Shown here: positions 1 through 10,604 of the stretch, piece after piece
How positions within the stretch are numbered: position 1 is the stretch's first letter
How the letters are laid out: each line of letters starts with the position of its first letter
Source of the DNA: Myotis daubentonii
Taxonomy: Eukaryota; Chordata; Mammalia; Chiroptera; Vespertilionidae
Length of the DNA stretch: 64,000 nucleotides
Assembly: GCF_963259705.1 (NCBI RefSeq)
Contig: NC_081844.1
Location: 9,967,715-10,031,714 of the forward strand
Direction: 5' to 3'
Notes under the pieces: generated by a model
What the model was told of the DNA's origin: nothing
Databases searched by the model: none
What the model saw: the letters and a program-made list of their open reading frames with translations, nothing else
Made by a program: the position numbers and the translations under genes

Positions 1-383
1 ATTTACTTGTTTTTTAACTGTTTGTTACACGTTCATATTCATTTCCTTGAAAGAATACTGTGTATTTTAAGAGTTTTAACACATTCTCACAGTTTCCTTA
101 GAATTATATACTAGAACCTTGAGGATATAAACTGTCTCAGTCAAAAAAAGCCATGGCGACTCAGGATCAACTGCAAACATAAACAGTGTTCTCGTCATTT
201 CAAATCATTATACACTAGTTCTTAGCTCTATAAACAGGAATTCTTAAAGTTTGAAATGACATTTTAGTGAAAACGCCACTTAAAATAGCCTGAGTTGTTA
301 ATATTATCAGAATTGCCGTCATTTCAGAGCTTTCGACCTGTAATCTCGGTAACTGAACTCGGCCTTAAATGAAGTTAGATTCT
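1..383 (+). repeat. Class A monomer (383 bp), representative
   Basis: First complete class A unit. Diagnostic sites in order: tgttttttaactg or tgtgttttaactg at the start; acattctcacagtttcctta near 83; ccttgaggat or ccttcaggat near 117; ctgtctcagtc followed by an A7 tract near 133-148; gccatggcgac or gccgtggcaac near 150; and a segment at about 249-295, beginning tttgaaatgac, that class B lacks. The unit ends in ctgaactcgg...ttagattct. It has one EcoRI site (GAATTC, 238-243), one SacI site (GAGCTC in most copies; this copy reads tagctc) and often SpeI (ACTAGT). About 34% GC. Subtypes differ at the start, at the gccatgg/gccgtgg site and at caagtactgag/tagttctgag. Confidence 0.95.
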
Positions 384-728
384 ATTTACTTGTGTTTCAA
401 CTGTTTGTTACACGTTCATATTCATTTCCTGGAAAGAAAATTGTGTATTTTAAGAGTTTTAACACATTATGACAGTTTCCTGAGAAGTATATACTAGAAC
501 CTTCAGGATATAAACTGTTTCAGTCAAAAAACGCCACGGCAACTCAGAATCAACTGTAAACATAAACAGTATTCTCCACATTTCAAATCATTATACACAA
601 GTTCTGAGCTCTATAAACAGGAATTCTTAAAGGTCCGGAGATGTTAATATTATCAGAATTCTCGTCATTTCAAAGTTTATACCTGTAATCTCGGGAATTG
701 AACTCGGCTTTAAATGTACTTAGATTCC
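384..728 (+). repeat. Class B monomer (345 bp), representative
   Basis: First complete class B unit. It is collinear with A over its whole length but differs at fixed sites: tgtgtttcaactg (or tgtgtttgaactg) at the start; gaaaattgtg; a cattttgacag-type motif (cattatgacag in this copy) followed by tttcctgagaag; ccttcagg; ctgtttcagtc followed by an A6 tract and cgccacggcaactcag; and, after the shared EcoRI site, a 10-base stretch ttccggagag where A has 47 bases. A further 1-base difference nearby brings the total to the 38-bp length difference. B ends with atctcgggaattgaactcgg. It has two EcoRI sites 35 bp apart (621 and 656). Three B haplotypes exist after ggcaactcag: aatcaactg, gttcacgtg (later gttcacgcg) and gttcaagta. 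Confidence 0.95.
695..703 (-). promoter_or_regulatory. Possible RNA polymerase III B-box in class B (representative)
   Basis: On the minus strand the end of most B monomers reads GTTCAATTC, an exact fit to the loose B-box consensus GWTCRANNC. At the same place A reads GTTCAGTTA, which does not fit. Downstream on the minus strand, the first run of four or more T is the B A-tract (526-531 on the plus strand), about 170 bp away, which could act as a terminator. I see no convincing A-box at the usual distance upstream. The motif is short and can occur by chance, so this is a candidate only. A few B units have lost it (gaatttaac near 5,790 and 12,374, gaatagaac near 8,700). Confidence 0.25.
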
Positions 729-3480
729 ATTTACTTGTGTTTTAACTGTTTGTTACACGTTCATATTCATTTCCTGGAAAGAAAACTGAGTATTTTAAGA
801 GTTTTAACACATTCTCACAGTTTCCTTAGAATTATATACTAGAACCTTGAGGATATAAACTGTCTCAGTCAAAAAAAGCCGTGGTAACTCAGGATCAACT
901 GTAAACATAAACAGTATTCTCCTCATTTCAAATCATTATACACAAGTACTGAGCTCTATAAACAGGAATTCTTAAAGTTTGAAATGACATTGCAGTTAAA
1001 ACGCCACTTAAAAGAGCCTGAGTTGTTAATATTATCAGAATTGCCGTCGTTTCAGAGCTTTCCACCTCTCATCTCGGTAACTGAACTGGGCCTTAAATGT
1101 AGTTAGATTCTATTTACTTGTGTTTCAACTGTTTGTTACACGTTCATATTCATTTCCTGGAAAGAGAATTGTGTATTTTTAGAGTTTTAACACATTTTGA
1201 CAGTTTCCTGAGAAGTATATACTAGAACTTTCAGGATATAAACTGTTTCAGTCAAAAAACGCCACGGCAACTCAGGTTCACGTGTAAACATAAACAGTAT
1301 TCTCCACATTTCAAGTCATTATACACAAGTTCTGAGCTCTATAAACAGGAATTCTTAAAGTTCCGGAGAGGTTAATATTATCAGAATTCTCGTCATTTCA
1401 AAGTTTCTACCTGTAATCTCGGGAATTGAACTCGGCTTTAAATGTAGTTAGATTCTATTTACTTGTTTTTTAACTGTTTGTTACACGTTCATATTCATTT
1501 CCTGGAAAGAATACTGTGTATTTTAAGAGTTTTAACACATTCTCACAGTTTCCTTAGAATTATATACTAGAACCTTGAGGATATAAACTGTCTCAGTCAA
1601 AAAAAGCCAGGGCGACTCAGGATCAACTGTAAACATACACAGTGTTCTCGTCATTTCAAATCATTATACACTAGTTCTTAGCTCTATAAACAGGAATTCT
1701 TAAAGTTTGAAATGACATTTTAGTGAAAACGCCACTTAAAATAGCCTGAGTTGTTAATATTATCAGAATTGCCGTCATTTCAGAGCTTTCGACCTGTAAT
1801 CTCGGTAACTGAACTCGGCCTTAAATGAAGTTAGATTCTATTTACTTGTGTTTCAACTGTTTGTTACACGTTCATATTCATTTCCTGGAAAGAAAATTGT
1901 GTATTTTAAGAGTTTTAACACATTTTGACAGTTTCCTGAGAAGTATGTACTAGAACCTTCAGGATATAAACTGTTTCAGTCAAAAAAGGCCACGGCAACT
2001 CAGAATCAACTGTAAACATAAACAGTATTCTCCACATTTCAAATCATTATACACAAGTTCTGAGCTCTATAAACAGGAATTCTTAAAGGTCCGGAGATGT
2101 TAATATTATCAGAATTCTCGTCATTTCAAAGTTTATACCTGTAATCTCGGGAATTGAACTCGGCTTTAAATGTACTTAGATTCCATTTACTTGTGTTTTA
2201 ACTGTTTGTTACACGTTCATATTCATTTCCTGGAAAGAAAACTGAGTATTTTAAGAGTTTTAACACATTCTCACAGTTTCCTTAGAATTATATACTAGAA
2301 CCTTGAGGATATAAACTGTCTCAGTCAAAAAAAGCCGTGGTAACTCAGGATCAACTGTAAACATAAACAGTATTCTCCTCATTTCAAATCATTATACACA
2401 AGTACTGAGCTCTATAAACAGGAATTCTTAAAGTTTGAAATGACATTGCAGTTAAAACGCCACTTAAAAGAGCCTGAGTTGTTAATATTATCAGAATTGC
2501 CGTCGTTTCAGAGCTTTCCACCTCTCATCTCGGTAACTGAACTGGGCCTTAAATGTAGTTAGATTCTATTTACTTGTGTTTCAACTGTTTGTTACACGTT
2601 CATATTCATTTCCTGGAAAGAGAATTGTGTATTTTTAGAGTTTTAACACATTTTGACAGTTTCCTGAGAAGTATATACTAGAACTTTCAGGATATAAACT
2701 GTTTCAGTCAAAAAACGCCACGGCAACTCAGGTTCACGTGTAAACATAAACAGTATTCTCCACATTTCAAGTCATTATACACAAGTTCTGAGCTCTATAA
2801 ACAGGAATTCTTAAAGTTCCGGAGAGGTTAATATTATCAGAATTCTCGTCATTTCAAAGTTTCTACCTGTAATCTCGGGAATTGAACTCGGCTTTAAATG
2901 TAGTTAGATTCTATTTACTTGTTTTTTAACTGTTTGTTACACGTTCATATTCATTTCCTGGAAAGAATACTGTGTATTTTAAGAGTTTTAACACATTCTC
3001 ACAGTTTCCTTAGAATTATATACTAGAACCTTGAGGATATAAACTGTCTCAGTCAAAAAAAGCCAGGGCGACTCAGGATCAACTGTAAACATACACAGTG
3101 TTCTCGTCATTTCAAATCATTATACACTAGTTCTTAGCTCTATAAACAGGAATTCTTAAAGTTTGAAATGACATTTTAGTGAAAACGCCACTTAAAATAG
3201 CCTGAGTTGTTAATATTATCAGAATTGCCGTCATTTCAGAGCTTTCGACCTGTAATCTCGGTAACTGAACTCGGCCTTAAATGAAGTTAGATTCTATTTA
3301 CTTGTGTTTCAACTGTTTGTTACACGTTCATATTCATTTCCTGGAAAGAAAATTGTGTATTTTAAGAGTTTTAACACATTTTGACAGTTTCCTGAGAAGT
3401 ATGTACTAGAACCTTCAGGATATAAACTGTTTCAGTCAAAAAAGGCCACGGCAACTCAGAATCAACTGTAAACATAAACA

Positions 3481-4865
3481 GTATCCTCCTCATTTCAAAT
3501 CATTATACACAAGTTCTGAGCTCTATAAACAGGAATTCTTAAAGTTCCGGAGAGGTTAATATTATCAGAATTCTCGTCATTTCAAAGTTTCTACCTGTAA
3601 TCTCGGGAATTGAACTCGGCTTTAAATGTAGTTAGATTCTATTGACTTTTTTTTTACCTGTTTGTTACACGTTCATATTCATTTCCTAGAAAGAATACTG
3701 TGTATTTTAAGAGTTTTAACACATTCTCACAATTTCCTTAGAATTATATACTAGAACCTTGAGGATATAAACTGTCTCAGTCAAAAAAAGCCATGGCGAC
3801 TCAGGATCAACTGTAAACATAAACAGTGTTCTCGTCATTTCAAATCATTATACACTAGTTCTTAGCTCTATAAACAGGAATTCTTAAAGTTTGAAATGAC
3901 ATTTTAGTGAAAACGCCACTTAAAATAGCCTGAGTTGTTAATATTATCAGAATTGCCGTCATTTCAGAGCTTTCGACCTGTAATCTCGGTAACTGAACTC
4001 GGCCTTAAATGAAGTTAGATTCTATTTACTTGTGTTTCAACTGTTTGTTACACGTTCATATTCATTTCCTGGAAAGAAAATTGTGTATTTAAAGAGTTTT
4101 AACACATTTTGACAGTTTCCTGAGAAGTATATACTAGAACCTTCAGGATATAAACTGTTTCAGTCACAAAACGCCACGGCAACTCAGAATCAACTGTAAA
4201 CATAAACAGTATTCTCCACATTTCAAGTCATTATACACAAGTTCTGAGCTCTATAAACAGGAATTCTTAAAGTTCCGGAGATAATATTATCAGAATTCTC
4301 GTCATTTCAAAGTTTCTACCTGTAATCTCGGGAATTGAACTCGGCTTTAAATGTACTTAGATTCTATTTACTTGTGTTTTAACTGTTTGTTACACGTTCA
4401 TATTCATTTCCTGGAAAGAAAACTGAGTATTTTAAGAGTTTTAACACATTCTCACAGTTTCCTTAGAATTATATACTAGAACCTTGAGGATATAAACTGT
4501 CTCAGTCAAAAAAAGCCGTGGCAACTCAGGATCAACTGTAAACATAAACAGTATTCTCCTCATTTTAAATCATTATACACAAGTACTGAGCTCTATAAAC
4601 AGGAATTCTTAAAGTTTGAAATGACATTTTAGTGAAAACGCCACTTAAAATAGCCTGAGTTGTTAATATTATCAGAATTGCCGTCATTTCAGAGCTTTCA
4701 ACCTCTAATCTCGGTAACTGAACTCGGCGTTAAATGTAGTTAGATTCTATTTACTTGTGTTTCAACTGTTTGTTACACGTTCATATTCATTTCCTGGAAA
4801 GAAAATTGTGTATTTTAAGAGTTTTAACACATTTTGACAGTTTCCTGAGAAGTATGTACTAGAAC
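3481..4865 (+). repeat. Transitional monomers between HOR domains
   Basis: Monomers start at 3641 (A), 4024 (B), 4366 (A) and 4749 (B). They still alternate A/B but do not match either neighbouring HOR unit closely. The A at 3641 has a distinctive start, attgac followed by a T-run and then acctg. The B at 4024 is 342 bp because gtt is missing after ccggagat, and it carries cagtcacaaaacgcc, a change otherwise seen only at the far right (50-63 kb). Confidence 0.85.
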
Positions 4866-7800
4866 CTTCAGGATATAAACTGTTTCAGTCAAAAAAGGCC
4901 ACGGCAACTCAGAATCAACTGTAAACATAAACAGTATACTCCTCATTTCTAATCATTATACACAAGTTCTGAGCTCTATAAACAGGAATTCTTAAAGTTC
5001 CGGAGAGGTTAATATTATCAGAATTCTCGTCATTTCAAAGTTTCTACCTGTAATCTCGGGAATTGAACTCGGCTTTAAATGTAGTTAGATTCTATTTACT
5101 TGTTTTTTAACTGTTTGTTACACGTTCTTATTCATTTCCTGGAAAGAATACTGTGTATTTTAAGAGTTTTAACACATTCTCACAGTTTCCTTAGAATTAT
5201 ATACTAGAACCTTGAGGATATAAACTGTCTCAGTCAAAAAAAGCCAGGGCGACTCAGGATCAACTGTAAACATAAACAGTGTTCTCGTCATTTCAAATCA
5301 TTATACACTAGTTCTTAGCTCTATAAACAGGAATTCTTAAAGTTTGAAATGACATTTTAGTGAAAACGCCACTTAAAATAGCCTGAGTTGTTAATATTAT
5401 CAGAATTGCCGTCATTTCAGAGCTTTCGACCTGTAATCTCGGTAACTGAACTCGGCCTTAAATGAAGTTAGATTCTATTTACTTGTGTTTCAACTGTTTG
5501 TTACACGTTCATATTCATTTCCTGGAAAGAAAATTGTGTATTTTAAGAGTTTTAACACATTTTGACAGTTTCCTGAGAAGTATATACTAGAACCTTCAGG
5601 ATATAAACTGTTTCAGTCAAAAAACGCCACGGCAACTCAGAATCAACTGTAAACATAAACAGTATTCTCCACATTTCAAATCATTATACACAAGTTCTGA
5701 GCTCTATAAACAGGAATTCTTAAAGTTCCGGAGATGTTAATATTATCAGAATTCTCGTCATTTCAAAGTTTATACCTGTAATCTCGGGAATTTAACTCGG
5801 CTTTAAATGTACTTAGATTCTATTTACTTGTGTTTTAACTGTTTGTTACACGTTCATATTCATTTCCTGGATGAAAACTGAGTATTTTAAGAGTTTTAAC
5901 ACATTCTCACAGTTTCCTTAGAATTATATACTAGAACCTTGAGGATATAAACTGTCTCAGTCAAAAAAAGCCGTGGCAACTCAGGATCAACTGTAAACAT
6001 AAACAGTATTCTCCTCATTTCAAATCATTATACACAAGTACTGAGCTCTATAAACAGGAATTCTTAAAGTTTGAAATGACATTGCAGTTAAAACGCCACT
6101 TAAAAGAGCCTGAGTTGTTAATATTATCAGAATTGCCGTCGTTTCAGAGCTTTCCACCTCTCATCTCGGTAACTGAACTGGGCCTTAAATGTAGTTAGAT
6201 TCTATTTACTTGTGTTTCAACTGTTTGTTACACGTTCATATTCATTTCCTGGAAAGAGAATTGTGTATTTTTAGAGTTTTAACACATTTTGACAGTTTCC
6301 TGAGAAGTATATACTAGAACTTTCAGGATATAAACTGTTTCAGCCAAAAAACGCCACGGCAACTCAGGTTCACGTGTAAACATAAACAGTATTCTCCACA
6401 TTTCAAGTCATTATACACAAGTTCTGAGCTCTATAAACAGGAATTCTTAAAGTTCCGGAGAGGTTAATATTATCAGAATTCTCGTCATTTCAAAGTTTCT
6501 ACCTGTAATCTCGGGAATTGAACTCGGCTTTAAATGTAGTTAGATTCTATTTACTTGTTTTTTAACTGTTTGTTACACGTTCATATTCATTTCCTGGAAA
6601 GAATACTGTGTATTTTAAGAGTTTTAACACATTCTCACAGTTTCCTTAGAATTATATACTAGAACCTTGAGGATATAAACTGTCTCAGTCAAAAAAAGCC
6701 ATGGCGACTCAGGATCAACTGTAAACATAAACAGTGTTCTCGTCATTTCAAATCATTATACACTAGTTCTTAGCTCTATAAACAGGAATTCTTAAAGTTT
6801 GAAATGACATTTTAGTGAAAACGCCACTTAAAATAGCCTGAGTTGTTAATATTATCAGAATTGCCGTCATTTCAGAGCTTTCCACCACTAATCTCGGTTA
6901 TTGAACTCGGCGTTAAATGTAGTTAGATTCTATTTACTTGTGTTTCAACTGTTTGTTACACGTTCATATTCATTTCCTGGAAAGAAAATTGTGTATTTTA
7001 AGATTTTTAACACATTTTGACAGTTTCCTGAGAAGTATGTACTAGAACCTTCAGGATATAAACTGTTTCAGTCAAAAAAGGCCACGGCAACTCAGAATCA
7101 ACTGTAAACATAAACAGTATCCTCCTCATTTCAAATCATTATACACAAGTTCTGAGCTCTATAAACAGGAATTCTTAAAGTTCCGGAGAGGTTAATATTA
7201 TCAGAATTCTCGTCATTTCAAAGTTTCTACCTGTAATCTCGGGAATTGAACTCGGCTTTAAATGTAGTTAGATTCTATTTACTTGTTTTTTAACTGTTTG
7301 TTACACGTTCATATTCATTTCCTGGAAAGAATACTGTGTATTTTAAGAGTTTTAACACATTCTCACAGTTTCCTTAGAATTATATACTAGAACCTTGAGG
7401 ATATAAACTGTCTCAGTCAAAAAAAGCCAGGGCGACTCAGGATCAACTGTAAACATAAACAGTGTTCTCGTCATTTCAAATCATTATACACTAGTTCTTA
7501 GCTCTATAAACAGGAATTCTTAAAGTTTGAAATGACATTGCAGTTAAAACGCCACTTAAAAGAGCCTGAGTTGTTAATATTATCAGAATTGCCGTCATTT
7601 CAGAGCTTTCCACCTCTCATCTCGGTAACTGAACTGGGCCTTAAATGTAGTTAGATTCTATTTACTTGTGTTTCAACTGTTTGTTACACGTTCATATTCA
7701 TTTCCTGGAAAGAGAATTGTGTATTTTTAGAGTTTTAACACATTTTGACAGTTTCCTGAGAAGTATATACTAGAACTTTCAGGATATAAACTGTTTCAGT

Positions 7801-9838
7801 CAAAAAACGCCACGGCAACTCAGGTTCACGTGTAAACATAAACAGTATTCTCCACAGTTCAAGTCATTATACACAAGTTCTGAGCTCTATAAACAGGAAT
7901 TCTTAAAGTTCCGGAGAGGTTAATATTATCAGAATTCTCGTCATTTCAAAGTTTCTACCTGTAATCTCGGGAATTGAACTCGGCTTTAAATGTAGTTAGA
8001 TTCTATTTACTTGTTTTTTAACTGTTTGTTACACGTTCATATTCATTTCCTGGAAAGAATACTGTGTATTTTAAGAGTTTTAACACATTCTCACAGTTTC
8101 CTTAGAATTATATACTAGAACCTTGAGGATATAAACTGTCTCAGTCAAAAAAAGCCATGGCGACTCAGGATCAACTGTAAACATAAACAGTGTTCTCGTC
8201 ATTTCAAATCATTATACACTAGTTCTTAGCTCTATAAACAGGAATTCTTAAAGTTTGAAATGACATTTTAGTGAAAACGCCACTTAAAATAGCCTGAGTT
8301 GTTAATATTATCAGAATTGCCGTCATTTCAGAGCTTTCGACCTGTAATCTCGGTAACTGAACTCGGCCTTAAATGAAGTTAGATTCTATTTACTTGTGTT
8401 TCAACTGTTTGTTACACGTTCATATTCATTTCCTGGAAAGAAAATTGTGTATTTTAAGAGTTTTAATACATTTTGACAGTTTCCTGAGAAGTATATACTA
8501 GAACCTTCAGGATATAAACTGTTTCAGTCAAAAAACGCCACGGCAACTCAGAATCAATTGTAAACATAAACAGTATTCTCCACATTTCAAATCTTTATAC
8601 AGAAGTTCTGAGCTCTATAAACAGGAATTCTTAAAGTTCCGGAGATGTTAATATTATCAGAATTCTCGTCATTTCAAAGTTTCTACCTGTAATCTCGGGA
8701 ATAGAACTCGGCTTTAAATGTACTTAGATTCTATTTACTTGTGTTTTAACTGTTTGTTACACGTTCATATTCATTTCCTGGAAAGAAAACTGTGTATTTT
8801 AAGAGTTTTAACACATTCTCACAGTTTCCTTAGAATTATATACTAGAACCTTGGGGATATAAACTGTCTCAGTCAAAAAATCCGTGGCAACTCAGGATCA
8901 ACTGTAAACATAAACAGTATTCTCCTCATTTCAAATCATTATACACAAGTACTGAGCTCTATAAACAGGAATTCTTAAAGTTTGAAATGACATTTTAGTG
9001 AAAACGCCACTTAAAATAGCCTGAGTTGTTAATATTATCAGAATTGCCGTCATTTCAGAGCTCTCGACCTGTAATCTCGGTAACTGAACTCGGCCTTAAA
9101 TGTAGTTAGATTCTATTTACTTGTGTTTCAACTGTTTGTTACACGTTCATATTCATTTCCTGGAAAGAAAATTGTGTATTTTAAGAGTTTTAACACATTT
9201 TGACAGTTTCCTGAGAAGTATATACTAGAACCTTCAGGATATAAACTGTTTCAGTCAAAAAACGCCACGGCAACTCAGGTTCAAGTATAAACATAAACAG
9301 TATTCTCCTCATTTCAAATCATTATACACAAGTTCTGAGCTCTATAAACAGGAATTCTTAAAGTTCCGGAGAGGTTAATATTATCAGAATTCTCGTCATT
9401 TCAAAGTTTCTACCTGTAATCTCGGGAATTGAACTCGGCTTTAAATGTAGTTAGATTCTATTTACTTTTGTTTTAACTGTTACACGTTCATATTCTTTTC
9501 CTGGAAAGAAAACTGTGTATTTTAAGAGTTTTAACACATTCTCACAGTTTCCTTAGAATTATATACTAGAACCTTCAGGATATAAACTGTCTCAGTCAAA
9601 AAAAGCCGTGGCAACTCAGGATCAACTGTAAACATAAACAGTGTTCTCGTCATTTCAAATCATTATACACAAGTTCTGAGCTCTATAAACAGGAATTCTT
9701 AAAGTTTGAAATGACATTTTAGTGAAAACGCCACTTAAAATAGCCCGAGTTTTTAATATTATCAGAATTGCCGTCATTTCAGAGCTCTCGACCTGTAATC
9801 TCGGTAACTGAACTCGTCCTTAAATGTAGTTAGATTCT

Positions 9839-10221
9839 ATTTACTTGTGTTTCAACTGTTTGTTACACGTTCATATTCATTTCCTGGAAAGAAAATTGTG
9901 CATTTTAAGAGTTTTAACACATTTTGACAGTTTCCTGAGAAGTATATACTAGAACCTTCAGGATATAAACTGTTTCAGTCAAAAAAATCCATGGCGACTC
10001 AGGATCAACTGTAAACATAAACAGTGTTCTCGTCATTTCAAATCATTATACACTAGTTCTGAGCTCTATAAACAGGAATTCTTAAAGTTTGAAATGACAT
10101 TTTAGTGAAAACGCCACTTAAAATAGCCCGAGTTTTTAATATTATCAGAATTGCCGTCATTTCAGAGCTTTCAACCTCTAATCTCGGTAACTGAACTCGG
10201 CGTTAAATGTAGTTAGATTCT
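9839..10221 (+). repeat. B-left/A-right hybrid monomer, junction type 1
   Basis: Starts as B (tgtgtttcaactg, gaaaattgtg, cattttgacag, ctgtttcagtc) and from the A-tract at about 9,980 onward is A (tccatggcgac, caggatcaactg, tagttctgag, the tttgaaatgac segment). Total length is 383, so it behaves as an A-length unit placed after an A monomer. The junction lies in or beside the A-tract. Confidence 0.88.
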
Positions 10222-10604
10222 ATTTACTTGTGTTTGAACTGTTTGTTACACGTTCATATTCATTTCCTGGAAAGAAAATTGTGTATTTTAAGAGTTTTAA
10301 CACATTTTGACAGTTTCCTGAGAAGTATGTACTAGAACCTTCAGGATATAAACTGTTTCAGTCAAAAAAGGCCACGGCAACTCAGAATCAACTGTAAACA
10401 TAAACAGTATCATCCTCATTTCAAATCATTATACACAAGTTCTGAGCTCTATAAACAGGAATTCTTAAAGTTTGAAATGACATTTTAGTTAAAACGCCAC
10501 TTAAAAGAGCCTGAGTTGTTAATATTATCAGAATTGCCGTCATTTCAGAGCTTTCCACCTCTCATCTCGGTAACTGAACTGGGCCTTAAATGTAGTTAGA
10601 TTCT
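10222..10604 (+). repeat. B-left/A-right hybrid monomer, junction type 2
   Basis: Follows another hybrid directly. B features run further, through ggccacggcaactcag and aatcaactg to about 10,400, and the A-specific segment tttgaaatgac appears after the EcoRI site near 10,460. The crossover lies in the shared sequence between about 10,400 and 10,470. It is a different exchange from the unit before it. Confidence 0.85.

Larger units (their letters stand above)
1..3480 (+). repeat. HOR domain, 1,456-bp four-monomer unit
   Basis: Units begin at 1, 1,457 and 2,913, about 2.4 copies. Each is A1-B1-A2-B2. A1 starts with tgttttttaactg and has gaatactgtg; B1 has the aatcaactg haplotype; A2 has gaaaactgag and gccgtggtaac; B2 has gagaattgtg and gttcacgtg. 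Monomer starts: 1, 384, 729, 1112, 1457, 1840, 2185, 2568, 2913, 3296. Copies 2 and 3 share the private changes gccagggcgac and catacacag, so they are closer to each other than to copy 1. Homology between copies 2 and 3 stops near 3,480, where gtattctccac is replaced by gtatcctcctc. Confidence 0.9.

Noticed and set aside
45..53. STAT-like palindrome ttcctggaa near each monomer start
   Set aside because: It fits TTCN3GAA, but the motif is short, the first monomer already breaks it (ttccttgaa), and nothing suggests regulated transcription.
225..235. TATA box (ctataaac) in each monomer
   Set aside because: TATAAA is expected by chance in DNA of about 66% AT. No initiator, downstream gene or other promoter element accompanies it.
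323..350. CENP-B box
   Set aside because: A units contain ttcgacct...ctcgg, which has TTCG and CGG, but the spacing is too long for NTTCGNNNNANNCGGGN, and the B equivalent lacks TTCG. I found no match on either strand in the units I checked.
1261..1285. E-box CACGTG in the gttcacgtg B haplotype
   Set aside because: It is absent from the other B haplotypes, and in the right part of the array it has become cacgcg, so it behaves as a lineage marker with no sign of conserved function.
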